Assembly: GCA_016630955.3 (NCBI GenBank)
Contig: CM049994.1
Span: 1,736,001-1,800,000, forward strand
DNA: 64,000 nt
Source: Didymella arachidicola
Lineage: Eukaryota; Ascomycota; Dothideomycetes; Pleosporales; Didymellaceae
Direction of reading: 5' to 3'
The translations under genes and the position numbers were made by a program. Shown here piece by piece: positions 51,156-60,256 of the stretch. The notes under the pieces are model-generated. The model was not told where the DNA came from and did no database searches. It was given only the letters and a program-made list of their open reading frames with translations. Position 1 is the first letter of the stretch, and each line of letters opens with the position of its first letter.

Positions 51156-51171
51156 TTTTGAACACCCCCAA
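51156..51171 (+). promoter_or_regulatory. Putative primer binding site (possible self-priming)
   Basis: TTTTGAACACCCCCAA follows the LTR directly. TTGAACAC within it is the exact reverse complement of GTGTTCAA at 50933-50940, near the predicted 5' end of the transcript. I see no obvious tRNA match. Confidence 0.4.
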
Positions 51172-51172
51172 G

Positions 51173-53338
51173 ATGAGTACTACCTCAGGAACACGTGCTA
51201 CCCCTAGCAACTCTACCAACAACCACGAGGATGACGACGTTGATATGGAGACCACTACTACTCGCAGCTTCGCTGTTGCTAAGCCCGACTTCTGGGATGG
51301 CAATCGCAGCAAGCTGGAGGACTGGCTCATTCAATGGGACCTCTACTTCATGTTTCAAGGAGAGAGGATCGCCGAAGAGAAACGCGTCACCCTGGTTGCC
51401 AGCTACATGCGTGGAAAAGCTTTCACGTGGATCAAACCATTCCTCAAGCGCTATCACGACGTAGGAACGTCTACCGACATAGACGCGTGGTTCGAAGATT
51501 TCGACCAGTTCAAGGAACAGATTCGCCCAGTGTTTGGCGTGTCCAACGAACCAACGATCGCACGTCGCAAGATTCAGACTATCCGACAAGAGACGTCAGT
51601 CGCCGACTACGCCGCTGAGTTCCAACAGCTAGCCACGTACGCCGGATGGAACGACACCGCTTTGATGACTATGTTCCGACAGGGTCTTAAACCTAAGGTC
51701 AAGGAGGAGCTCATGCGTACCGCAGCCTCCACGGACGATTTTGATTCCCTGGTCAATGAGTCTATCAACATCGACGTTAGACTACAGGAACTCCAGCAAG
51801 AACTCCGAAACGATCCACGGGCACGCGTCCTCTTAACTGAACGACGCTCGCCACCACGCAACCCATGGCGCAACAACTTTAATCGCGGACAACGCGGAGG
51901 TCGCTACCAATCCAACTCTGGACAACGCATCCATAACAACACGCAAAGTGGATACTACGGACCTGCGGCCATGGACCTATCTAACCTTAACAAAGGACCC
52001 GATAGGTGGAACAAGAAGGAACAGGGCAGGGGCAGCAAGCCGGACAAGTCTTCAGTGACTTGTTACAGCTGTGGCAAAATAGGCCACTATGCTCGTGATT
52101 GCCGCATGAAGAACAAAGTAGTTCGACAGCTTAACATGCTGACTACTGGCAACAACGAGACCAGTGAAGAATGGGAAATTCTCACTGAAGACATGGGTCG
52201 TCTTATGGAAGACGAACATGAAGAGGAATCTGACAAAGGTGCAGACAGACTGGTGCGATCACCAACGCCTTACCCACACCCCCAGTGGATCAAGAACGAT
52301 CCTAGAAAACACCATGTGGTGGAATGCGATACCCGGGACGGCATCATTATTGTCGGCAAACGATACTACGGATCCTTCTACCAACACAACGACAAATATT
52401 ACTCAGAAGAAGGAAAGCGTCTACTCGTATGCGACAGAGCACAGGAGTCCTATACGCCGGTCTCGAGCGACCGAGCAACCCAGACTCATGCCTCCCAAGA
52501 AATCCGGATACCAGTTGTAAACCTTACGATTGTCAACAATATTCCTGAACATAAGAAGGAAGCACCACACCTGGCAATTCAGCCATCAGGCTCGCAGGAT
52601 AGCGGGGACACGCGTGACTGGTCAATGGACGAAGACGTTGTAAGGGCTAGGCAGTGCCTACTTGACGATCCTGAAGCACTTGCCCAGTTCAATCAACAGG
52701 TCATCAACGTCCAGAAACCTGACAAGGAGTGGCATACGGAGGATTTCGCGAAATGGATGGACGAAGGCCAAGCAACACAGTCACACGTGGGCGAACCTGA
52801 CTTCAGCCGACGAGTGGCCACGCCAACCTATAACTACGTGGCACAGCTACAACAAGATCTCCGGAACCCATGTCACCCTCAACTCCCAGCTATGCAGTGC
52901 TACCACGACGCCTGTAACGACCATCTGCAGTTCAAGGTAAACAGCCAGTGGTTTCCCAGCAAACCTAAGGGTTGCGAAGAATACTGGTGGAACTGCGCAG
53001 AGACCCTCTGCCCAGAACACCTTTGGGATAAGCGGACAAACCTCCACTTCCCTGGAATTACAAGCGTAGAGGAGATTGTGGACATGCATTGTGTACAGGA
53101 CCAGGAGTGTTACCTTCGAGAGTGGGTTGAGTGTTTGAATCCTAAATGCAGGAAACACCGATCACTTAAATACCTAAGCGGCTTATTGCCCCATGACGAG
53201 TCTTTTTTAGACATGTGGCCAGTGAACGCCACCAGAAGACAGGACGAGGACGTTCCCTCAACAACGTCCAGGGCTCCCGGAATCGACGTCAGGATTCCAA
53301 TGAGACCCATTCACTCATCAGATTCCCTGTCGTGCTAG
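51173..53338 (+). CDS. Gypsy-2 Gag with CCHC knuckle and triple C-x4-C-x2-H tail
   Basis: 721-aa Gag from ATG 51173 (MSTTSGTRATPSN). A frame open from upstream in the LTR adds only non-coding sequence. Domains: acidic N-terminus; capsid-like retrotransposon gag domain (about residues 40-220, KAFTWIKPFLKRYHD to KEELMRTAA); Arg/Gly/Asn-rich linker; CCHC knuckle CYSCGKIGHYARDC (about 297-310); and a 400-residue extension. Near the C-terminus are three C-x4-C-x2-H motifs: CYHDACNDH (52898-52924), CAETLCPEH (52994-53020) and CLNPKCRKH (53132-53158), the latter two preceded by a further Cys. Gag assembles the virus-like particle and packages RNA. The function of the tail is unknown. Confidence 0.9.
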   Translation: MSTTSGTRATPSNSTNNHEDDDVDMETTTTRSFAVAKPDFWDGNRSKLEDWLIQWDLYFMFQGERIAEEKRVTLVASYMRGKAFTWIKPFLKRYHDVGTSTDIDAWFEDFDQFKEQIRPVFGVSNEPTIARRKIQTIRQETSVADYAAEFQQLATYAGWNDTALMTMFRQGLKPKVKEELMRTAASTDDFDSLVNESINIDVRLQELQQELRNDPRARVLLTERRSPPRNPWRNNFNRGQRGGRYQSNSGQRIHNNTQSGYYGPAAMDLSNLNKGPDRWNKKEQGRGSKPDKSSVTCYSCGKIGHYARDCRMKNKVVRQLNMLTTGNNETSEEWEILTEDMGRLMEDEHEEESDKGADRLVRSPTPYPHPQWIKNDPRKHHVVECDTRDGIIIVGKRYYGSFYQHNDKYYSEEGKRLLVCDRAQESYTPVSSDRATQTHASQEIRIPVVNLTIVNNIPEHKKEAPHLAIQPSGSQDSGDTRDWSMDEDVVRARQCLLDDPEALAQFNQQVINVQKPDKEWHTEDFAKWMDEGQATQSHVGEPDFSRRVATPTYNYVAQLQQDLRNPCHPQLPAMQCYHDACNDHLQFKVNSQWFPSKPKGCEEYWWNCAETLCPEHLWDKRTNLHFPGITSVEEIVDMHCVQDQECYLREWVECLNPKCRKHRSLKYLSGLLPHDESFLDMWPVNATRRQDEDVPSTTSRAPGIDVRIPMRPIHSSDSLSC
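53203..53209 (+). promoter_or_regulatory. Gypsy-2 -1 frameshift site T TTT TTA
   Basis: The heptamer lies in the gag frame TCT TTT TTA. The pol frame has a TGA 9 nt upstream (CCA TGA CGA GTC TTT TTT), so it opens right at the slippery site. A GTGGC/GCCAC hairpin (53215-53219 with 53228-53232) lies 5 nt downstream, and GGACGTT/AACGTCC (53248-53254 with 53263-53269) further on. Confidence 0.8.
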
Positions 53339-56300
53339 AAGGCACCAGGATGACGGCATTGTTGGACTCAGGAGCACAAAGTAACTACGTGTCTCAATCC
53401 GCTATCACGCAAGCAGGCTTGCAAAAGCGAAGAAAGGAAGAACCATACCCTTTACGAGTAGCCAACGGAGAACCAATGCCAGGAGAGTCAACTGTGACCC
53501 ATGAAGTGGTACAGCGACGTCTCAGAGTATTCAACCACGAGGAATTGATAGACCTAGATGTTCTGGGAACGGCCGCCCACGATATCATATTAGGACTCCC
53601 TTGGTTAAGAGAGCACAATCCATGGATCGACTGGAAGAACCAGCGAATAACGCTCACGTGTCACGGATCAGGTACACCCGGACAGCGACCCGCGCAGCTC
53701 ACGACGCAGCTGGTGGATGAGAAGGAGATCAACAACATCTCTTCGAACAAGACGCGCCAAGATAGAGCGGTCGACCGTGCAGATACCGACCAGCCCCCGG
53801 ATCACAAAGCGACGGTTAAGGAGGACAGTACAACTCCTGACATCCCGGACGAATATAGAGAGTTTATAGACCTCTTCCGCGATGAGAAGACTGCGAAGGC
53901 ATTACCGCAGCACCAAGAATGGGACCACGAGATTAAGCTCGAACCAGGCAAGAAGCCCCCATTTGGGCCCATATACCAGATGTCAGAAAAGGAACTTGAG
54001 GAACTGCGCAAATACCTTAAGGAGAACCTTGACAAAGGATTCATTAGAGAATCAGAATCCCCAGCAGGATTTCCCATTCTATTCGTACCAAAGAAAGACG
54101 GCAAGCTACGACCTTGCGTTGATTTCCGAAAACTCAATGATATCACGATCAAGAATCGTTACCCGCTACCGAACATCAGCGAACTACAGGATCGGTTAGC
54201 CGGAGCACAGTACTTCACTGCGTTAGACTTAAGAGGAGCGTATAACCTCATCCGCATGAAGGAAGGCGAAGAATGGAAGACGGCGTTCAGAACCCGTTAC
54301 GGTCATTACGAGTATTTGGTCATGCCATTTGGGCTTACCAACGCACCAGCAACGTGTCAGGCGCTCATCAACAACGTGCTGAGGGCACACTTGGACATTA
54401 CTGTGGTGGCGTATCTCGATGACATCCTAGTGTACAGCAAAACACTGGAAGAGCATGTCGAACATGTACGACAAGTGCTTATCTGCTTAGGAGCAGCACA
54501 CCTACGCCTGAAACCCGAGAAGTGCGAGTGGCACAAGGAGGAAGTCGAATTCCTAGGGTTTGTCGTAGGAAGACACGGAGTCAAGATGAGCAAAGATAAG
54601 ACCCAGGTTGTGAAGGATTGGCCAGTACCCAAAACCGTCAAGAACATTCAAGAGTTCTTAGGGTTTGTCAACTTCAACCGACGCTTCATCAAGGACTACT
54701 CCACGAAGGCCTTACCGCTTACAAAGCTCACGCGGAAGGACACACCTTTTAAATGGGATGCAGATCAGGACAAAGCCTTTGAAACGCTGAAGCAGGCTTG
54801 TGTGGATCCACCCACATTGGTTACATTCAGGAGCGGAGAACCGCTAAGAATGGAAACAGATGCCTCAGATTTGGCATTAGGAGCATGCATCACGCAGGAA
54901 CGAGATGGCCAATGGCACCCAATTGCCTACTACTCACGCAAGTTCTCAGGACCAGAAGAACGATACGATGTGCACGACAAGGAACTACTCGCAATCGTAT
55001 CTGCCCTAGAACATTGGCGAGTATATGCTGAGAGTTGTTCAGAACTCACGATCTACACGGATCATAAGAACCTGGTACATTTCACGACAACTAAGGTATT
55101 GAATAGACGACAAGTACGATGGTCTGAGACCCTCGGACAATACAAGTTCAAGATCCTTTACACACCAGGCAAGGACAACGGAAGAGCAGACGCGCTCAGC
55201 AGACGACATGATCTCGCAGGATCTAAGACGATCAACGAATCAGCCATCCTCGGTATCAACAAAGATGGATCGTTGGGACCATCACAGCAGCTCAACAACA
55301 TGATGCTAGTTCAGCAAGAACAACGTGTACCGTCAAAAGTTCCTGAGGAACTGGAACAACAAATCATAAGCAGTCATCACGATGACCCGCTACACGGACA
55401 CCCCGGCATCACAAGGACAATGGAACTCATCAAGAGACATTACGAGTTCCCAAACATGCGCGACAAGGTCGGCAAGTTTATCAAGAATTGCGTAAGCTGT
55501 CAGCAGAATAAACACAGCACGCACGCCAAGTATGGAGAAGCACAGGCAATGGAGCCGCCAACGGCACCATGGACAAATATCACGATGGATTTTGTCACAC
55601 AGCTACCTACCTCCAAAGATCCTGTAACAGGATACGCCTACGACTCGATCTTCGTTGTGGTAGACCGATTTACCAAGTACGCTGAGATGATACCATTTCG
55701 TCATAGCTACACTGCAGAGCAGCTTGCACGAGTGTTTCTAGATAGGATCATCCGCTACCATGGTATTCCCGAGTCAATCATCAGCGATCGAGATAAGCTC
55801 TTCACGTCAAACTATTGGACCACGCTGCTAGCAGCGATAGGCACCAAGAAGAAGCTATCCACGGCATACCATCCGCAGACGGATGGCCAAACGGAACGAG
55901 TGAACCAAACTATGGAGACGTACCTCCGCATCTACTGCAACCAGCGGCAGGACAACTGGGTTTCACTGTTGCCTATGGCTCAAATCGCGTACAACAACAA
56001 ATTATCGGAAGCAACGGGCGTAACGCCGTTCTTCGCGAACCACGGGAGACACCCAAATCTCTTTACAAGGTCATTGGACAGTAACATTCAAACGGAATCA
56101 GCGATCACTTCAGTCGAAGCACTAAAGGAAGTACATCAGCAATCGCTTGAGAACATCGCCAAAGCTCAGTCAAGAAGCATCTCTTATGTCAACAAGAAAC
56201 GAAAAACGGCACCTCTGCTAGAAGAGGGGGATAAAGTGTACCTCCTCACCAAGAATCTACGCACACGGCGACTAACAAAAAAACTGGACAAAGTCAAAGT

Positions 56301-56709
56301 CGGACCATTTTTCATTTCCAAACGAATCAGCCCAGTCAACTATCGACTCGCGCTGCCCAAGGATGCAAAGATCCATCCAGTGTTCCACATCGCTCTGTTG
56401 GAACCTGCCGACCCCAGAACACCAATCCAGAAAGACTTCCACTACCAGGCAGACGGCCAGGACGAGTGGGAAGTTGAAAAAATAATAAAACACCGAAAGA
56501 AGGGACGAAACATTGAGTATCTAGTCAAGTGGTTAGGATACCCAGACTCAGAGAACACGTGGGAACCAGAAGCAAACCTCACGAACTGTCGCCAGTCGCT
56601 GGCGCAGTATCGAAATTCTGTGGCCAGTACGGCACAGGATCCACGGGGTTCCCAGCAAGGAAGTCAACAAAGAGTTGGTCTGATAAGAGACCAGAGGAGG
56701 AATCGTTAG
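53210..56709 (+). CDS. Gypsy-2 Pol (protease, RT, RNase H, integrase, chromodomain)
   Basis: Intact pol, about 1166 codons after the -1 slip at 53203-53209, ending at TAG 56709. Domains from the slip: protease with DSGAQSNYVSQ (about residue 50); RT with FTALDLRGAYN and VVAYLDDILVYS near 400; RNase H beginning METDASDLALGACI near 545; integrase with HHCC finger (H-x-H-P ... CVSCQQNK, about 725-770), TMDFVTQLP, DRDKLFTSNYW and QTDGQTERVNQTME; and a C-terminal chromodomain (WEVEKIIKHRK, EYLVKWLGYPDSENTWEP). It is near-identical to Gypsy-1 pol but without the stop. The chromodomain predicts insertion into H3K9-methylated chromatin, matching the nested location. Confidence 0.93.
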
Positions 56710-57169
56710 CCTGTGACCAGCGGAAATCAGCGAGTGGATTGGTGGTGGATGACGTGGCTGTCGTACGCGACGCTTCCGACTCTTGCCCCTGTTCCTGCAC
56801 CTGCAACACGGCCAGATCACGACGCGCGAAGACCTGCTCCCGACTCTCAATTTCTGCCAGCTCACGCTCAAGACGAGCAGCATCTTCTTTGGCACGCAAC
56901 AACGCTATACGCGTCTTACGCTTCTCTTCTTCAACTTTTTCCCATTCTTCTTCAGAAACAAAAAGACTGCACTCTGCATGGACTGCGATACAGCCAGCGC
57001 AGCGACCAGTTGCAGTATCCACAAAGCAACGGAAGTTCTTTTCCTCACACCGCTTGCAGCGAAACACCATTTCCTTTGCTTCAGCACGCAGACGATCTGC
57101 ACGCGCACGACGCGCTTCGGTAGACGACACCTTGCGAGGTGCACGAGATCTCGTTGATTCCTTAGGCAT
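56579..57169 (-). CDS. Antisense accessory gene of Gypsy-2 (Cys-rich coiled-coil protein)
   Basis: Intact 196-aa frame on the strand opposite gag-pol. I choose ATG 57169 (MPKES), since the Gypsy-1 homologue starts at the same residue; an upstream ATG at 57253 would add 28 residues with no counterpart. Contents: basic N-terminus, Cys block (FRCKRCEEKN, CFVDTATGRCAGCI, AECSLF), coiled coil (EEEKRKTRIALLRAKEDA and on) and tail (DQLFVDFLAGNPVDPVPYWP). The 3' end overlaps pol by about 130 bp antisense. Across the 15 codons for RCFVDTATGRCAGCI, 8 codons differ from Gypsy-1 and every one is synonymous. A nucleic-acid-binding or regulatory role is only a guess. Confidence 0.75.
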   Translation of the reverse strand: MPKESTRSRAPRKVSSTEARRARADRLRAEAKEMVFRCKRCEEKNFRCFVDTATGRCAGCIAVHAECSLFVSEEEWEKVEEEKRKTRIALLRAKEDAARLERELAEIESREQVFARRDLAVLQVQEQGQESEASRTTATSSTTNPLADFRWSQANDSSSGLLSDQLFVDFLAGNPVDPVPYWPQNFDTAPATGDSS

Positions 57170-57297
57170 GGTCAGGGAGGATGCGGAAACAAGAGGCGGC
57201 ACGCCTTTGACACTATACTTATACCTACGACCTGATATGCGACCGCACGGCACGGAACAACGTTATCGAGGACGATAATCCTAGGAGGGGAGGATAG

Positions 57298-57799
57298 TGT
57301 TACGATCACAGGAGAAGGGAAGCCACAAGTAGACGAACGGACTCTACTGCAGTAGTGCGGGGTGACGCATATGTGTCCCACAAGTCACGTGACTGGTATC
57401 CCGCCAAGCACAAGTATCCCGGAGACCACAGGTATCCCGGAGACCACAGGTATCCCGGAGACCACAGGTATCCCGGAGACCACAGGTATCCCGGAGACCA
57501 CAGGTATCCCGGAGACTACAGGTACTCGGGATACAGGAATAGTATATAGTACGTAGGAACACAACTCTTACAGTTCGTGTTCAACCTAAGTTTCAATCTA
57601 CGATATTGGATCTCAACCAACCTTCGAGCTAGACAGTCTACTCTGTACTACTCATTGTTAACCCCCCTGCTTTCAAGACTGACAGATCATATCTGTACAC
57701 CTTATTGCAACCCCCACCTTGTGTCCCTGTTACTGTATTCATCCCTGAGAACCAACAGAACTAGTGCTTACGAGCTTTGCTTAAAGTACGACTTCAACA
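57298..57799 (+). repeat. Gypsy-2 3' LTR
   Basis: 502 bp. Same as the 5' LTR except for six 18-bp units in place of five. A purine-rich tract (AGGAGGGGAGGATAG, about 57283-57297) directly precedes it. Confidence 0.94.
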
Positions 57800-58091
57800 C
57801 AGAGCATCGCGCATAACACCCTTACACTCCTTAAGTATATAGTATGTAGGAACACAACCCTTACGGTTCGTGTTCAACCTAAGTTATCAAGTTTGTCTTT
57901 GGATCTCAAACCCAACCTTCGAGCTAGACAGTCTACTCTGTACTACTCATCGTTACCCTGCTCTCAAGACTGACAGATCGTATCTGTACACCTTATTGCA
58001 ACCAACCCTTTCGGCTTCCTGTCACCGTACTCATCCCCGAGAACCAATAGAATTAGTGCTTACGAGCTTTGCTTAAAGTACGACTTCAACA
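57800..58091 (+). repeat. Partial gypsy LTR (3' part, solo-LTR type)
   Basis: 292 bp that match 47823-48114, the 3' part of the solo LTR, starting CAGAGCATCGCG. It abuts the Gypsy-2 3' LTR. The missing 5' part is not on the left of Gypsy-2, where a different LTR type lies. Confidence 0.85.
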
Positions 58092-58389
58092 GCTAGGTAT
58101 AGAAAAGAAGAACTAGGTTATTTCCTATCTAATAAGAGAAAGAGAGAATATATACTCTATAGATAATTATATAATAGAGTATATAATACTAGCTAATACT
58201 ATATTATAAGCTATCTACTAAGTACCCTTTACTAACTATATAATCTACTTATCTAATAAACTTACTAAAGACTCTTAATAGATTTAAATCTACTTTTAAA
58301 TTAGAGTTAAATATATCTCTACTTTATAAGTATTATATAGTATCTTTAGCTTCTAGGTAATATTACTAGGTTTTAGTAGTATTAGTATA
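58092..58389. other. AT-rich RIP-decayed stretch
   Basis: Very AT-rich, no open frame. Parts resemble 61740-61960 (for example AACTATATAATCTACTTAT and ATTATATAGTATCT), so both are probably relics of one family. Target of Fot1-7. Confidence 0.55.
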
Positions 58390-60254
58390 ACGTACCTCAC
58401 GGGTAAGTGGGCCACCCTGTCTAGTGGGCCACTTTTGCCAAGACCACACCAAAACTCTCTCCCTACACTAATGCCTCAACAACAAGGTCAATCAGACGCG
58501 TTAAAAGAAGCTCGGATACAGCTTGCACTTCAAGCTATCAAACAGGATGCGAATCTCTCCCTGCGACGCGTTGCAGCTATCTTCAACGTGCCCCGAACTA
58601 CACTAGCCCAACGACGCGCTGGACAGCCCTCAAGAGTTGATTCTATGCCTAGCCGACGGTATCTGGATGAGCACGCAGAGGAGGCGATTGTTGATCACGT
58701 TCTTTACCTTATACAGCGAGGAGAACCCCCTCGCTTGTCAGATGTGGCTGATATGGCCAATTTGCTGCGACAAGAGCGTGGAATGGCCCCTGTTGGCCGA
58801 AATTGGCCCAGTACGTTTGTAAAGCGTCAACCAAGGCTAAAAGTAAAGTTTAGTCGCAAGTATGACTACAAGAGAGCCCTCTGCGAGGATCCTGAGATAA
58901 TACAGGGCTGGTTCAGCCTAGTAGCTAATGTCAAAGCTAAGTACGGCATTGTGGACGAAGACACGTACAACTTTGACGAGACTGGCTTTGCAATGGGTCA
59001 GATTACCCCTGGAGCAGTGGTTGCAGACGTAGAGAACCGAGGACGAGCAAAGCAGATACAGCCAGGCAATAAGGAGTGGGCTACGTTAATCTTAGGCGTA
59101 AATGCTGCAGGGTGGGCTATTCCACCCTTTATTATCCTTAAAGCCAAAACCCACACCACCAACTGGTCTAAGGACAAAGATCTGCCCCAGGACTGGGTAA
59201 TTGGGGTCTCTGAGAACGGCTGGACCAACAACGAGCTTGGTCTTGACTGGTTGAAGCACTTTAACAGGCATACTAAGGAGCGTACCTATGGGACCCACCG
59301 TTTGCTACTTATAGACGGCCATGAGAGCCACCAGGCCGCAGCATTCACCCAATACTGCAAAGAGAACAAGATTGTAACTCTTACAATGCCTGCGCACTCA
59401 TCGCACCTCTTGCAGCCGCTTGATGTGGGTTGTTTTGCCCCTTTGAAGCGGGAGTACGGGCATCAGGTCAACAAGCTCTCGCGCAACCGGATCAACCACA
59501 TAGACAAGCAGTCGTTCCTAGTATGCTTAAGAGCAGCATATAACGCGACTATCACCCCTAGCAACATCCAGGGAGGGTTCCGAGGCGCTGGATTGGTCCC
59601 CTTTGACCCAGAACGGGTCATATCAACCCTCAATGTGAGGCTGCGGACTCCATCACCCCAACTACCTACCAACAACGAGCCCTGGCAGTCCCAAACCCCC
59701 AAAAACCTGCTTGAATTTCAGTCGCAATCAACTCTAATTCGAGACAAGTATAAGAGGCAGCAGGGCAGCTCACCAAATTCAGTGTATAGCGCGCTAGAGC
59801 ACTATGCAAAGGGGGGAGCAAAGGTAGCGCACCAGCTTGCGTTGATGAGAAAGGAACGTGATGAGCTTCGAGAGGCTCTAGCAGCTGCAACAGAGCGCAA
59901 ATCACATAAAAGGAAGCGAATTCAAACAGGAGGGAGCATAACAGTTGAAGAGGCACAGCGTTTAACTGCTCTAAAGGAGTTTGGCGTGCGTGGTGATGGT
60001 AAGAAGCCAAAGAAGAGGATGCGCGCTGAAGGAGGTGAACTATCCCAACGACGGTGTGGAACGTGCGGAGAGACAGGGCACAACGCGCGAACGTGTAAAT
60101 AACACTTATCTACCATGGACCTTGCCAGGACGTCTTCCTCAGAACCCCCATACGCGAGGTGCTGTTACTATACTACAATTTAATGTGAAGTTTGGTGTGG
60201 TCTTGGCAAAAGTGGCCCACTAGACAGGGTGGCCCACTTACCCGTGAGGTACGT
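58390..60254 (+). mobile_element. Fot1-7: complete Fot1/pogo element
   Basis: 1865-bp element with about 64-bp TIRs (58390-58453, 60191-60254) beginning ACGTACCTCACGGGTAAG, two GTGGGCCAC motifs per TIR, and TA duplications at 58388-58389 and 60255-60256. It is inserted in AT-rich decayed DNA. Confidence 0.95.
58471..60102 (+). CDS. Fot1/pogo transposase with C-terminal CCHC knuckle
   Basis: Intact 543-aa group-II transposase from ATG 58471 (MPQQQGQS), just outside the TIR. Order: psq HTH (AAIFNVPRTTLAQRR), CENP-B-type domain, DDE_1 core (YNFDETGF, LLIDGHESH, LLQPLDVGCF; 35-residue spacing), coiled coil with KRKRI, and a knuckle CGTCGETGHNARTC immediately before the stop. It is related to Fot1-6 but clearly distinct, and its TIR motif differs from that of Fot1-6. 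No disabling change is visible. Confidence 0.93.
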   Translation: MPQQQGQSDALKEARIQLALQAIKQDANLSLRRVAAIFNVPRTTLAQRRAGQPSRVDSMPSRRYLDEHAEEAIVDHVLYLIQRGEPPRLSDVADMANLLRQERGMAPVGRNWPSTFVKRQPRLKVKFSRKYDYKRALCEDPEIIQGWFSLVANVKAKYGIVDEDTYNFDETGFAMGQITPGAVVADVENRGRAKQIQPGNKEWATLILGVNAAGWAIPPFIILKAKTHTTNWSKDKDLPQDWVIGVSENGWTNNELGLDWLKHFNRHTKERTYGTHRLLLIDGHESHQAAAFTQYCKENKIVTLTMPAHSSHLLQPLDVGCFAPLKREYGHQVNKLSRNRINHIDKQSFLVCLRAAYNATITPSNIQGGFRGAGLVPFDPERVISTLNVRLRTPSPQLPTNNEPWQSQTPKNLLEFQSQSTLIRDKYKRQQGSSPNSVYSALEHYAKGGAKVAHQLALMRKERDELREALAAATERKSHKRKRIQTGGSITVEEAQRLTALKEFGVRGDGKKPKKRMRAEGGELSQRRCGTCGETGHNARTCK

Positions 60255-60256
60255 TA

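Larger units (their letters stand above)
50672..57799 (+). mobile_element. Gypsy-2: chromodomain Ty3/gypsy retrotransposon, coding-intact
   Basis: 7128-bp element with 5' LTR 50672-51155, gag, pol, antisense gene and 3' LTR 57298-57799. All three frames are open. The LTRs differ by one 18-bp repeat unit. The flanks do not match (TCAAC against CAGAG), so no TSD is present. Confidence 0.95.
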
